From: Bernardetiaceae bacterium
GTDB taxonomy: Bacteria > Bacteroidota > Bacteroidia > Cytophagales > Thermoflexibacteraceae
DNA: 64,000 bases
Assembly: GCA_025057115.1 (NCBI GenBank)
Contig: JANWWZ010000002.1
Span: 124,001-188,000, forward strand
Reading direction: 5' to 3'
The position numbers and the translations under genes are program-made. The notes beneath the pieces are model-generated. The model saw only the letters and a program-made list of their open reading frames with translations, did not search any database and was not told the origin of the DNA. Positions within the stretch are counted from its first letter, which is position 1. Each line of letters begins with the position of its first letter. Shown one piece after another: positions 52,008-60,388 of this stretch.

Positions 52008-53912
52008 ATGACATCGCTCAAGACTGCTTTTTCGTGGTGGATTGCCTTTGGGATTGCAACCAGTGCTTTTGCTCAAAACCCCGATTCCCTTTTCATTCGC
52101 GAAAATTACCAAAAGTACGAGTACTACATTCCCATGCGCGATGGGGTGAGGCTTTTTACCCATGTTTACGTGCCCAAAGATGCCTCAGAAAAAAACAAAT
52201 ATCCCATCATGATGATGCGCACTTGCTACAGCGTAGCCCCCTATGGACTGGATAGGTATCCTACGCGCTTAGGTCCTTCTCCAGTGATGATGAGAGAGAA
52301 ATACATTTTCGTTTATCAAGATGTGCGCGGTCGCTACATGTCAGAAGGGCAATGGACCAATATGACCCCACACATTCCCAACAAGAAAGGAAAAACAGAA
52401 GTGGACGAGGCTTCTGATACTTACGATACCATTGAGTGGTTGCTCAAAAACATCAAGTTTAACAATGGCAGAGTAGGGCTATGGGGTATTTCTTACCCAG
52501 GATTTTACGCTGCGGCTAGTGCCTTGTGCAACCACCCCGCCTTGAAAGCAGTTTCGCCACAAGCTCCCATTGGGGATTTCTTCTTCGATGACTTTCACCA
52601 CAACGGGGCTTTTACCCTGAGCTATATTCATACTTTTCCCGTGTTTGGGGTGCAGAAAAAAGAAAATACTCCTGAAAGTTGGTTCACTCACCAGAACCTC
52701 AAACCCAGTACGCGCGATATTTACCAATGGCTACTGGACTTAGGACCCCTCAAAAACATCACTGAAAAAATTTATCCCGACAATTTTTTCTGGCGGGAAA
52801 TTGTAGAGCACCCTAACTACGATGAATTCTGGCAAAAGCGCGATATTGTCCGCCATATGAAAAACCTCAAACCTGCTATGATGGTAGTGGGAGGTTGGTT
52901 TGATGCCGAAGACCTTTACGGACCTCTTAGTATCTACAAAGCCAATGAAAAAGGCAGTCCTAAAGCCTACAACACCATTGTAATGGGTCCCTTTGGGCAT
53001 GGAAGGTGGGCTCGCGATCTTCCCGGTCCTACCACCCATACCAATGTTTACTTTGGAGATAATATTGCCCAATTTTATCAGCAAGAAATAGAAGCCAAAT
53101 TCTTTCGCCATTTTTTGAAAGAGTCTGGCAATGGAAAAACAGGCTTGCCAGAGGCGTATATGTTTGACACAGGAGCTAAAAAATGGCAACAGTTTGACGC
53201 ATGGCCTCCTAAAAAATCGCGCGCTTTAGTGTTTTACTTGCGCGAAAATGGCAAACTCAGCAAAGAAGAACCCACTGCTACCGAAAGCTATTCCGAATAC
53301 ATTAGCGACCCCGCCAAGCCTGTGCCTTACACGGAAAACTACGTCCAAATGAGCCGTTTTTCCATTTTTGACTACATGAGCGAAGATCAGCGCTTTGCCG
53401 CCCGCCGTCCTGATGTACTTGTCTTTCAAACAGAGGAACTGACAGAAGACCTAACCCTGGCAGGAGATATTCAGGTAAAACTTCGAGTAAGTACTACTGG
53501 TAGCGATGCAGATTTTTTTGTCAAACTCATAGACGTTTACCCAGGTGATGAACCAGATCATCCCCACATGTCTGATAAGCGCATGATTTTGGGAGGCTAT
53601 CAGCAAATGGTCCGCAGTGAAATTATGCGGGCGCGTTTCCGCAATAGTTTCGAAAAACCTGAACCCATGCAACCTGGTCAAATCACTGAAGTCAATTTCC
53701 GCCTTCAAGACGTGCTACACACCTTCAAAAAAGGTCACCGCATCATGATTCAAGTACAAAGCACAGCCTTTCCCTTGTTTGACCGCAATCCTCAAAAATA
53801 TGTTGAAAATATTTACAAAGCCAATGCAGAAGATTTCATCAAAGCAACGCATCGGGTTTACCATCAAAAAGGAGCCGCTTCAGCTATTGAGGTGAGAATA
53901 CTCCCAGAGTAG
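52008..53912 (+). CDS. CocE/NonD-family hydrolase (X-Pro dipeptidyl-peptidase S15 type), exported
   Basis: 634 residues with a signal peptide (cleavage after TSAFAQ, about residue 23). The alpha/beta-hydrolase domain follows (MRDGVRLFTHVYVP, MMMRTCYS), with the nucleophile in GLWGISYPGFYA, then a C-terminal jelly-roll domain (about 450-634) as in X-Pro dipeptidyl-peptidase, cocaine esterase and glutaryl-7-ACA acylase. A secreted acylase or peptidase is likely; the substrate is unknown. The ATG at 52008 is chosen because the signal peptide begins there; a longer frame would start inside the gltA terminator. It has its own terminator. Confidence 0.9.
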   Translation: MTSLKTAFSWWIAFGIATSAFAQNPDSLFIRENYQKYEYYIPMRDGVRLFTHVYVPKDASEKNKYPIMMMRTCYSVAPYGLDRYPTRLGPSPVMMREKYIFVYQDVRGRYMSEGQWTNMTPHIPNKKGKTEVDEASDTYDTIEWLLKNIKFNNGRVGLWGISYPGFYAAASALCNHPALKAVSPQAPIGDFFFDDFHHNGAFTLSYIHTFPVFGVQKKENTPESWFTHQNLKPSTRDIYQWLLDLGPLKNITEKIYPDNFFWREIVEHPNYDEFWQKRDIVRHMKNLKPAMMVVGGWFDAEDLYGPLSIYKANEKGSPKAYNTIVMGPFGHGRWARDLPGPTTHTNVYFGDNIAQFYQQEIEAKFFRHFLKESGNGKTGLPEAYMFDTGAKKWQQFDAWPPKKSRALVFYLRENGKLSKEEPTATESYSEYISDPAKPVPYTENYVQMSRFSIFDYMSEDQRFAARRPDVLVFQTEELTEDLTLAGDIQVKLRVSTTGSDADFFVKLIDVYPGDEPDHPHMSDKRMILGGYQQMVRSEIMRARFRNSFEKPEPMQPGQITEVNFRLQDVLHTFKKGHRIMIQVQSTAFPLFDRNPQKYVENIYKANAEDFIKATHRVYHQKGAASAIEVRILPE

Positions 53913-53928
53913 TTTGAATGCACTACCT

Positions 53929-53956
53929 CCTGCCTTTCCAAAGGCAGGAATTTTTT
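53929..53956 (+). terminator. Terminator of the CocE-like gene
   Basis: An 8-bp stem CCTGCCTT / AAGGCAGG with a 4-nt loop and a following T6, 16 nt after the stop. It lies between two convergent genes. Confidence 0.85.
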
Positions 53957-53958
53957 GT

Positions 53959-55083
53959 CTATCGAGTAGCGGTAACTACATTCACTTGCATTTCCAGCCT
54001 TCGGCGTGGATTTAGTTCATCGTTGCTAATAATGGTAAAATACCTCGTTTGCTTCCCTAAAGTACCGTTGTGAATAAATCGCACCTGAACAATGGCAAAC
54101 TCTTGAGGAGCAAGTACTATTTGCCTTTCAGAAAGAATTTCGCAGCCCTCTTCTGGTTGGATGTCCGATATTTCTAGCAATTTGCCTCCTTCGTTGTAAA
54201 TCACAAACTCGGTAGTAAGTGGCACATTTAGGTATAAGTCGCCTAGCACTTGTACTTCTTCGCTGACTTGCAAACGCGGACCTAGTTGCATATCCACAGA
54301 ACGCACAGAAGGCAAGGATTTCTCTTCTTCAAACAACCATACTCCTGCTGTAGGTTGTATGTTAGCTATCATATTGACTTCTACGCGTGGCTGAGTGGGA
54401 TTTTTGGTAAAAAGCACCACATTTTCCTGAAAAAATCCCGTTGCGCCTTTGAGCTTGGGGTCATAAGTAACTACAATAGAGCCTATCTTGCCCGGCGGAA
54501 TTACTAGCGAAGAGTCGAAATAAACGCGAATATGAGTAGGGGTCTCTATGCGGTTGGTAAAAAAAACAGTGTCCTTGCCCGCGTTGTATATTTCAAAGCG
54601 CTTGCTCACTACTGCTTCATTGGTAATAGTGCCAAAGTTGAGGTTTTTGCGCCGAAAGCGAAGTGTACCACTAACATAGGGAAAGGAAGTTTCAGGGGTA
54701 TCTACTAAGGAAGGAGCTATATAGCCTTCTAATTTCAAGGTAAACATTCGAGGCTGTGGATCGGCAATGTAAACGGTAAAAATCTTCTGGAAAGGACCTA
54801 ACCGATAAGGAGAGAACATCACTTTAACGCTGCCTACATTGCCCGGTGCAATGGGAGTTTGCGTATAGGAAACCGTACTACAAGCACAATCGGGGATGAC
54901 TTTTTGAATAACCAGCGGCGAGGAACCTTGATTTTTAATAATAAACTCGTGAGTAATTGGAGTTTGTTGCTTGGTGATTTTTCCCACATTGTGCACCACC
55001 TCAGAAAGTTGAATTTGAGCAAGGAGAAAGTTTGCGTAAACAAAACTACACAAGCAGAATGCTACCCCTCTGCTGGTTTTCAT
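53959..55083 (-). CDS. DUF1573-domain exported protein with Ig-like repeats
   Basis: 374 residues with a signal peptide (AFCLCSFVYANFLLAQ) and three or more Ig-like beta domains. The first is a DUF1573 domain with the signature CACSTVSYTQTPIAPG, a Cys pair followed by a beta-sandwich; the later ones resemble it (LNFGTITNEAVVSKRFEIYN). Such proteins are surface or periplasmic structural or adhesive proteins in Bacteroidota, mostly uncharacterised. The start at 55083 is preferred because a -7 box precedes it; it is divergent from the SDR gene. Confidence 0.83.
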   Translation of the reverse strand: MKTSRGVAFCLCSFVYANFLLAQIQLSEVVHNVGKITKQQTPITHEFIIKNQGSSPLVIQKVIPDCACSTVSYTQTPIAPGNVGSVKVMFSPYRLGPFQKIFTVYIADPQPRMFTLKLEGYIAPSLVDTPETSFPYVSGTLRFRRKNLNFGTITNEAVVSKRFEIYNAGKDTVFFTNRIETPTHIRVYFDSSLVIPPGKIGSIVVTYDPKLKGATGFFQENVVLFTKNPTQPRVEVNMIANIQPTAGVWLFEEEKSLPSVRSVDMQLGPRLQVSEEVQVLGDLYLNVPLTTEFVIYNEGGKLLEISDIQPEEGCEILSERQIVLAPQEFAIVQVRFIHNGTLGKQTRYFTIISNDELNPRRRLEMQVNVVTATR

Positions 55084-55099
55084 GAGCCGTTTTTGCTTG

Positions 55100-55107
55100 C
55101 AAACATA
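55100..55107 (-). promoter_or_regulatory. Promoter -7 box of the DUF1573 gene
   Basis: TATGTTTG on the minus strand, ending 16 nt before the ATG at 55083. It excludes the longer frame to 55113. Confidence 0.5.
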
Positions 55108-55147
55108 CGCCAATTTTTGATTGGTTTTCTTGGTAACTTGCCTCAGT

Positions 55148-55155
55148 TAAATTTG
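55148..55155 (+). promoter_or_regulatory. Promoter -7 box of the SDR gene
   Basis: TAAATTTG, ending 1 nt before one ATG (55157) and 7 nt before the next (55163). Transcription would begin at or next to the coding start. Confidence 0.5.
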
Positions 55156-55162
55156 CATGCCT

Positions 55163-55951
55163 ATGAACCTAAACCTACATCACAAAAGAGCAGTAGTATG
55201 CGGAAGCACTCAAGGCATCGGCAAAGCCATCGCCATAGGGTTAGCCCATCTGGGAGCTACTGTCACTTTGTTTGCCCGCAATGAAGAAGCATTAAGAGCT
55301 ACTCTTGCGGAACTTCCCTGCCCTCATCACCAACCCCATGACTTTCTCTGCGCCGATTTTGCTCACCCTGAACAAGTACAAACGGTTATTCACCAGTGGG
55401 TAGCTCTACACGGAGGGGCTCACATCCTGATCAACAACACAGGAGGTCCTCCTGGTGGACAAGCAATTGACGCTGCCCCTAAAGAATACTTAGACGCCTT
55501 TAGCAAGCATTTAATTTGCAACCAAATACTTGCCCAAGCACTTATTCCTTTCATGAAGCAGCACCACTACGGCAGAATTGTAAACGTCATTTCCACAAGT
55601 GTCCGCGAACCTATTCCAGGGCTTGGGGTTTCCAATACTATTCGCGGAGCGGTAGCAAGTTGGGCTAAAACTCTTTCCTTCGAATTAGCCCCTTTGGGCA
55701 TTACAGTAAACAACATTCTACCTGGCTATACCAAAACAGCTCGTTTAGCAAGCCTGATTAAAGCGCGCGCAGAAAAGCAAGGCAAAACCGAAGAGGAAAT
55801 TACCCATGCTTTACTTGCCGAAGTACCTGCAGGTCGTTTTGCAGAGCCTGAGGAAATAGCCCATGCGGCAGTATTTCTGTGCACGCCAGCAGCTGCCTAT
55901 ATTACTGGCGTGAGCATTCCAGTAGATGGAGGCAAAATAAGAGCTTTGTAA
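55163..55951 (+). CDS. Short-chain dehydrogenase/reductase, catalytic Tyr-Lys replaced
   Basis: About 262 residues with a Rossmann fold of the SDR family: cofactor motif GSTQGIGKAIA, ARNEEALRA, NNTGG (usually NNAG), and the active-site strand VNVISTSV with the serine. The YxxxK motif is replaced by VSNTIRG, so the usual catalytic Tyr is absent and Lys is Arg. A C-terminal TGVSIPVDGGKIRAL is normal for the family. It is annotated as 3-oxoacyl-ACP reductase-like in many genomes, but the missing residues make that uncertain. ATG 55163 is chosen; 55157 is possible. Confidence 0.82.
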   Translation: MNLNLHHKRAVVCGSTQGIGKAIAIGLAHLGATVTLFARNEEALRATLAELPCPHHQPHDFLCADFAHPEQVQTVIHQWVALHGGAHILINNTGGPPGGQAIDAAPKEYLDAFSKHLICNQILAQALIPFMKQHHYGRIVNVISTSVREPIPGLGVSNTIRGAVASWAKTLSFELAPLGITVNNILPGYTKTARLASLIKARAEKQGKTEEEITHALLAEVPAGRFAEPEEIAHAAVFLCTPAAAYITGVSIPVDGGKIRAL

Positions 55952-55963
55952 GCAACCAGTAGA

Positions 55964-55996
55964 GGCAGTAATCTTCTCTGGCTCAAGATTACTGCC
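55964..55996. terminator. Perfect 12-bp hairpin between convergent SDR and mdh genes
   Basis: GGCAGTAATCTT pairs perfectly with AAGATTACTGCC around a 9-nt loop, in the space between the SDR stop and the mdh stop. No T-tract follows on either strand, so it may stabilise both 3' ends rather than act as a classic terminator. Confidence 0.5.
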
Positions 55997-56009
55997 CTAT
56001 TGCTACGGC

Positions 56010-56966
56010 TTAGCTTGCTGCAGGTTGTTGTTTTTCAGCGCGGAGCTTGTCAAAGGCATTCATGACCTCCTTAACATGTCCACGAGAAATTTCAAGAAGT
56101 TGTTTTTCTTCTTCGTTGAGTTGCAGCTCAATAATTTGTTCGATTCCGTTGCGTCCTAGCAGACACGGAACACCTAAATAGCAATCGTGAATGCCATACT
56201 CTCCTTCTAGCTTGACGCAAACGGGAAGAATGCGCCTTTGATCTCGCAAGATGGCTTCTACCATTTGTGCAGCAGCAGAGCCAGGTGCGTACCATGCAGA
56301 AGTACCCATGAGTTTAACTAACTCACCCCCTCCTACCTTGGTGCGCTCTACAATGGCATTGAGCCGCTGGCTATCAATCAGTTCAGTAATCGGAATGCCG
56401 CTGACAGTAGTATATCTTGGCAAAGGGACCATTGTATCGCCATGGCCGCCCAAGATCATGGCTTGGATATCTTTGGGCGAAATGTTTAGTGCTTCGGCTA
56501 AAAAAGCCCGATAGCGTGCAGTGTCTAAAATGCCAGCCATGCCCATTACGCGTGTGCGCGGCAACTGCGAAGTAATGTGCGCGGCGTATGTCATCACATC
56601 CAGCGGATTGGAAACAACAATAATGATGGCTTCTGGCGAGTACTTAACAACATTTTCGGTAACTGAAGTAACTATATCTGCATTAACAGAAATGAGGTCA
56701 TCGCGGCTCATGCCAGGTTTGCGTGGCAAGCCAGAGGTAATTACTACCACGTCAGAGCCTTCTGTTCGGGTATAGTCGTTAGTTACGCCAATAGTGCGGC
56801 TGTCGTACAAATCTATTGGTGCTTTTTGCCAGATGTCTAAAGCTTTGCCCTGAGCCAGTCCTTCTTTGATGTCAAGAAGCACAATTTCGTTGGCAATTTC
56901 TTTGTAAGCCAGTACATCGGCGCAGGTAGCTCCTACGTTTCCTGCACCTACAACGGTTACTTTCAT
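56010..56966 (-). CDS. mdh: Malate dehydrogenase (LDH-like type)
   Basis: This enzyme oxidises malate to oxaloacetate with NAD+. The 318-residue protein has VTVVGAGNVGATCA (NAD site), Asp in VLLDIKEG (NAD preference), the substrate arginines in SGLPRKPGMSRDDL and DTARYR, and the catalytic His in LGGHGDTMVP. The Arg-containing loop and TSAWYAPG identify it as malate rather than lactate dehydrogenase. It works with citrate synthase (50594). It is convergent with the SDR gene. Confidence 0.97.
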   Translation of the reverse strand: MKVTVVGAGNVGATCADVLAYKEIANEIVLLDIKEGLAQGKALDIWQKAPIDLYDSRTIGVTNDYTRTEGSDVVVITSGLPRKPGMSRDDLISVNADIVTSVTENVVKYSPEAIIIVVSNPLDVMTYAAHITSQLPRTRVMGMAGILDTARYRAFLAEALNISPKDIQAMILGGHGDTMVPLPRYTTVSGIPITELIDSQRLNAIVERTKVGGGELVKLMGTSAWYAPGSAAAQMVEAILRDQRRILPVCVKLEGEYGIHDCYLGVPCLLGRNGIEQIIELQLNEEEKQLLEISRGHVKEVMNAFDKLRAEKQQPAAS

Positions 56967-57279
56967 AGCAGTGCGGTTGATTTAATAGTTGAACAATCTG
57001 GTTGCAAGTTAAAATGCCGATGGCAAAAGGGAAACGCAAAGTGAGCTAAAGTTTGCATGAATCGGGTTAGAATCTGTCAAACAATTCAGTTTTTGCAAAC
57101 CTACCCAGTTTGAGAGAGTTGAAGTGCCTTCCCCTGCACGGGGCTGAAATATTTTTCTCTGTTCTGCTTGGCTTTTCACAGCGCTAGCGCCAAGTATTTT
57201 GATGAAATGCGTCTGCAAGACTTAAATTCTTGTAAAGCAACCCTAACCTTGTGTAAATTTGCAAGGATTTCGCATTTTT
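56967..57279. other. Divergent intergenic region mdh / AAA ATPase
   Basis: About 310 nt without a supported gene. It carries a perfect palindrome GCGCTAGCGC (57181-57190) and the promoter of the AAA ATPase at its right end. No clear mdh promoter of the TAnnTTTG type was found. Confidence 0.5.
57254..57261 (+). promoter_or_regulatory. Promoter -7 box of the AAA ATPase gene
   Basis: TAAATTTG, 18 nt before the ATG at 57280. It excludes the longer frame from 57259. Confidence 0.55.
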
Positions 57280-58419
57280 ATGCATCAGCCCACTAATAAC
57301 GAGGAGACTTTTCTGCGCTCTTTATACACAAGATTGCCTTACGAAAATCCCGAAGAGCGAGACCAACTGCTGCACAGAACACTTCAAAGCGAAGGCATGG
57401 CAGTAATAAACGAAATTTATCTGCATGACTATCGCTTATATTATAATCTCTTCGGCAAATTTCCCAACCTCTACCTGATCAACGGACTGGATATTTCCAA
57501 AGCAATTGAATTTTTCAAAGAACACTTTGCCAGCCAAATTGTCAATTCTTACTTCAAAAAAGAGTACCGCTGGCGCAGAAAGCGTTTTGAGTACAGCGAA
57601 ATTTTTTTCGTGCTCAATGATGATACGGTAGTTTCCTTCAACGAAGGTTCTAATTGCAGAATCATGCACCACCAGCCTGAGGCAAGTTGTTATGAAGAGA
57701 TATCTAAAAAACTCTTACCGTTTAAAATTAAGGAGCGATATCGCCACTCTCATGAAATCAACCTCATTACTGTTTCTCACTCAGGCTTAGAACTGCATAG
57801 TGTAGATATCAAACGCACCAAGTTAGATCTGACCAAAAATTACAACGACGACTTTTTGCCCATTCACCAACTTATTTTGCGCAGGCTTAATCGGCGCAAC
57901 GACAAAGGCATCGTTCTGCTGCATGGCATTCCTGGAACAGGCAAAACTACTTACTTGCGCTACCTAATCGGGCTTTTGAAAAAAAATATGCTCTTTGTAC
58001 CGCCCAACGTAGCTGCTAACCTGGCCAATCCCGATTTCATTAATATTCTCATCAATAACCCCAATTCTATTTTAATCATCGAGGATGCTGAGAATATTAT
58101 CACAGAGCGCGTGCAAAGCCAAAACTCGGCAGTTTCTACCTTGCTCAACCTTTCTGATGGACTGCTATCGGATTGTTTAAATATTCAAATCATTTGTACG
58201 TTCAACATGCCCATTCACCGAATTGACGAGGCTTTGCTAAGAAAAGGCAGACTCATTGCCAAATACGAATTCAAAGAACTGTCGATAGAAAAAGCCCAGC
58301 GCATTTCCGATGAACTGGGTTACAAGCGCATCATTACCAAACCCATGACACTAAGCGACCTCTACAACCAAGAAGAGCTTGATTTTACCATGCAGAGACC
58401 TGCTAAAATTGGATTTTAG
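57280..58419 (+). CDS. AAA-family ATPase (BCS1-like) with DUF5925-type N-terminal region
   Basis: 379 residues. The N-terminal half (about 1-190) is a mixed alpha/beta domain of unknown role that I associate with DUF5925. The C-terminal half is an AAA ATPase with Walker A GIPGTGKTT, Walker B SILIIEDAE, sensor 1 CTFNMP and an arginine-finger region in ALLRKGRLIAKYEF. The arrangement is like AAA proteins that remodel or unfold partners. It is the first gene of a run leading to DUF6913-dapA. The partner is unknown. Confidence 0.8.
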   Translation: MHQPTNNEETFLRSLYTRLPYENPEERDQLLHRTLQSEGMAVINEIYLHDYRLYYNLFGKFPNLYLINGLDISKAIEFFKEHFASQIVNSYFKKEYRWRRKRFEYSEIFFVLNDDTVVSFNEGSNCRIMHHQPEASCYEEISKKLLPFKIKERYRHSHEINLITVSHSGLELHSVDIKRTKLDLTKNYNDDFLPIHQLILRRLNRRNDKGIVLLHGIPGTGKTTYLRYLIGLLKKNMLFVPPNVAANLANPDFINILINNPNSILIIEDAENIITERVQSQNSAVSTLLNLSDGLLSDCLNIQIICTFNMPIHRIDEALLRKGRLIAKYEFKELSIEKAQRISDELGYKRIITKPMTLSDLYNQEELDFTMQRPAKIGF

Positions 58420-58495
58420 TATCATGCGCGCAAATGGCAATTTACCCCTTGCCCATAATGTACCTAAAGGTGGTTCACTGCTATGTGCTGAGCTA

Positions 58496-59020
58496 ATGAA
58501 TTTCGTAAAGCGTTTATTTATGCAAAGAAGGCTTAACAAATTGCTCAAAGTTTCTCGCAAGCGATCAATGCCTAGTTTCACAGCATCGCGTCATATAGGC
58601 GTGTTGTTCAATGGAAACAATCACACTATAAAAGAACCTTTGGCAAGCATCGTTCAAGGGCTGCAGAAAGAAGGCAAAGACGTTTCCCTACTTGCTTATT
58701 TTGAAGATAATATTCCCCATTTTCATTTTCCCTTTGAGGCATTTACCAGCCGCCAAATGGACTGGTTAGGCAACATTCGTTCAGAAAAAGTGCACCAGTT
58801 CATAGAAAAGAAATTTGACTTTTTATTTTGCTTTAACGAGCAACCTTGCCAAGTTACCGACTTGATCCTTGCCCAAAGCAACGCCCACTGCCGCGTTGGG
58901 CTGTATCAGAAAGGCAAGGAGCCTTTTTATGAACTCATGTTCATTCCTGATCAGCAAGCCAGCTATGAACAAGTGATACATCAGGTGATAGAATACACCA
59001 AAATGATTTGCCAGAACTAA
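58496..59020 (+). CDS. DUF6913 protein
   Basis: About 174 residues. Pattern: HIGVLFNGNNHTIKEPLASIV, VSLLAYFEDN, KFDFLFCFNEQPCQVTDLIL and YELMFIP. It matches a conserved Bacteroidota family that lies directly upstream of dapA, as it does here (10 nt). No enzymatic motif is visible. The ATG giving MNFVKRLFMQ is preferred; a longer frame would overlap the AAA gene. Function unknown, though the fixed neighbourhood suggests a role tied to dapA or cell-wall synthesis. Confidence 0.8.
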   Translation: MNFVKRLFMQRRLNKLLKVSRKRSMPSFTASRHIGVLFNGNNHTIKEPLASIVQGLQKEGKDVSLLAYFEDNIPHFHFPFEAFTSRQMDWLGNIRSEKVHQFIEKKFDFLFCFNEQPCQVTDLILAQSNAHCRVGLYQKGKEPFYELMFIPDQQASYEQVIHQVIEYTKMICQN

Positions 59021-59029
59021 TCTCTGCAT

Positions 59030-59941
59030 ATGAAAACAACCCTTGAACAACTCATCGGAACGGGAGTAGCATTAGTTACCCCTTTTGATGCTGCTGGTCA
59101 AATTGACTGGGAAGCCTTGCACAAATTGCTAGAGTTCACTGCTAAAGGAGTAGATTACTGGGTGGTCAATGGCACTACGGGAGAAGCTCCTGTTCTTTCC
59201 AAAGAAGAACGAAAACACCTACTAGCCTTTGTCAAATCTCACAATCCTAAACATCTGCCTATTGTCTGGGGAATAGGAGGTAATAACACCAGAGAAGTCA
59301 TCGCACAAATCAAAGAAACTGACTTTGAAGGGGTGGCAGCCATTCTCTCCGTATCGCCGTATTACAACAAACCCTCTCAAGAAGGCATTTATCAACATTA
59401 CTTAGCCATTGCCGAGACCAGTCCCGTACCTGTATTGCTTTACAATGTTCCCAGCAGAACGGGTGCCAACGTATCGGCTTCTACGGTTATTCGGCTGGCT
59501 GCCCATCCCAATATTATTGGGATAAAGGATGCCGCAGGGGACTTTGAACAATATGTACAAATTGCCAAAAATGCTCCAGCTAATTTTTTGCTCATCTCTG
59601 GCGATGATATGCTTACCGTTCCGCTGATTTCCATAGGGGGCAAAGGCGTTATTTCAGTGCTTGCCAATGCTTTCCCTGTTTCCTTTTCCCATATGACGCG
59701 CCAAGCCCTACAGGGTAACTTTGCGCAGGCTGCTGCTCTCCTGTATCAATTCGCTGGAATTAATCCCTTGCTTTACAAGGAAGGCAGTCCTGCAGGCATT
59801 AAATACGTGCTCAGCCAGCTTGGAATTTGTTCGCCTTATTTGCGTTTGCCTCATGTAATGCCTTCAGAAAATCTTCGTTCCTTACTGGAGGCAGCCTTAG
59901 AAACTATACCTGCCGATGTAGTAATAGAAAAACTCCCTTGA
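59030..59941 (+). CDS. dapA: 4-hydroxy-tetrahydrodipicolinate synthase
   Basis: This enzyme catalyses the first committed step of lysine and diaminopimelate synthesis, condensing pyruvate and aspartate semialdehyde. The 303-residue protein has GTGVALVTPF, NGTTGEAPVLSKEE, the Tyr of LLYNVPSRTG, and the Schiff-base lysine in IIGIKDAAGDF. Standard length. It is followed after 3 nt by a small STAS-like gene. Confidence 0.97.
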   Translation: MKTTLEQLIGTGVALVTPFDAAGQIDWEALHKLLEFTAKGVDYWVVNGTTGEAPVLSKEERKHLLAFVKSHNPKHLPIVWGIGGNNTREVIAQIKETDFEGVAAILSVSPYYNKPSQEGIYQHYLAIAETSPVPVLLYNVPSRTGANVSASTVIRLAAHPNIIGIKDAAGDFEQYVQIAKNAPANFLLISGDDMLTVPLISIGGKGVISVLANAFPVSFSHMTRQALQGNFAQAAALLYQFAGINPLLYKEGSPAGIKYVLSQLGICSPYLRLPHVMPSENLRSLLEAALETIPADVVIEKLP

Positions 59942-59944
59942 AAT

Positions 59945-60388
59945 ATGTCCATATCAACCTTAAGCTACGAGCAGTTGCATTTGCAAATGGTGTTTAACCA
60001 GCCAGGCTACCAAATCGCCTATGATGCGGAAAAACAGCTGCTTATTGTAACTGACTCCCTCCAAACAGCCGATCCAAGTTGCATCATGGAAACCATTGAA
60101 GCGTTGGAAAAAGCTATTTTAGAGTACAAGCCAGTATATTTTTTAGCCGATAGTAGCGCTCGCAGCTCTGTTTTTCCGATAGAACTTCATTGGTGGATTG
60201 CAGAAAAGTTGCTCAAGGCTTGCTTAACGGTAAATATGAAAAAGGCTGCCTTTGTGCAACCAAGCGACCCTATAGCAAGCATTTCTAGCCATCAAGTAGC
60301 TGATCAAGTTAGCATGGAGGAGATACCTATTGAGGCTGGATTTTTTTCCAATTACGAGGAAGCATTCGAATGGCTATTTAGACCATGA
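59945..60388 (+). CDS. Small STAS/SpoIIAA-like protein, unknown role
   Basis: 147 residues with an alternating strand-helix pattern, LIVTDSLQTADP and PVYFLADSSARSSVFP, resembling SpoIIAA/STAS-like proteins. It is broadly similar in size and pattern to the protein at 52-471, though I could not align them directly. It starts 3 nt after dapA and overlaps the next gene by 4 nt (60385-60388), so it is part of this operon. Function unknown. Confidence 0.55.
   Translation: MSISTLSYEQLHLQMVFNQPGYQIAYDAEKQLLIVTDSLQTADPSCIMETIEALEKAILEYKPVYFLADSSARSSVFPIELHWWIAEKLLKACLTVNMKKAAFVQPSDPIASISSHQVADQVSMEEIPIEAGFFSNYEEAFEWLFRP

Noticed and set aside
57009-57218. 69-codon frame in the mdh/AAA intergenic region
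   Set aside because: No homology or start signal; composition like non-coding DNA.
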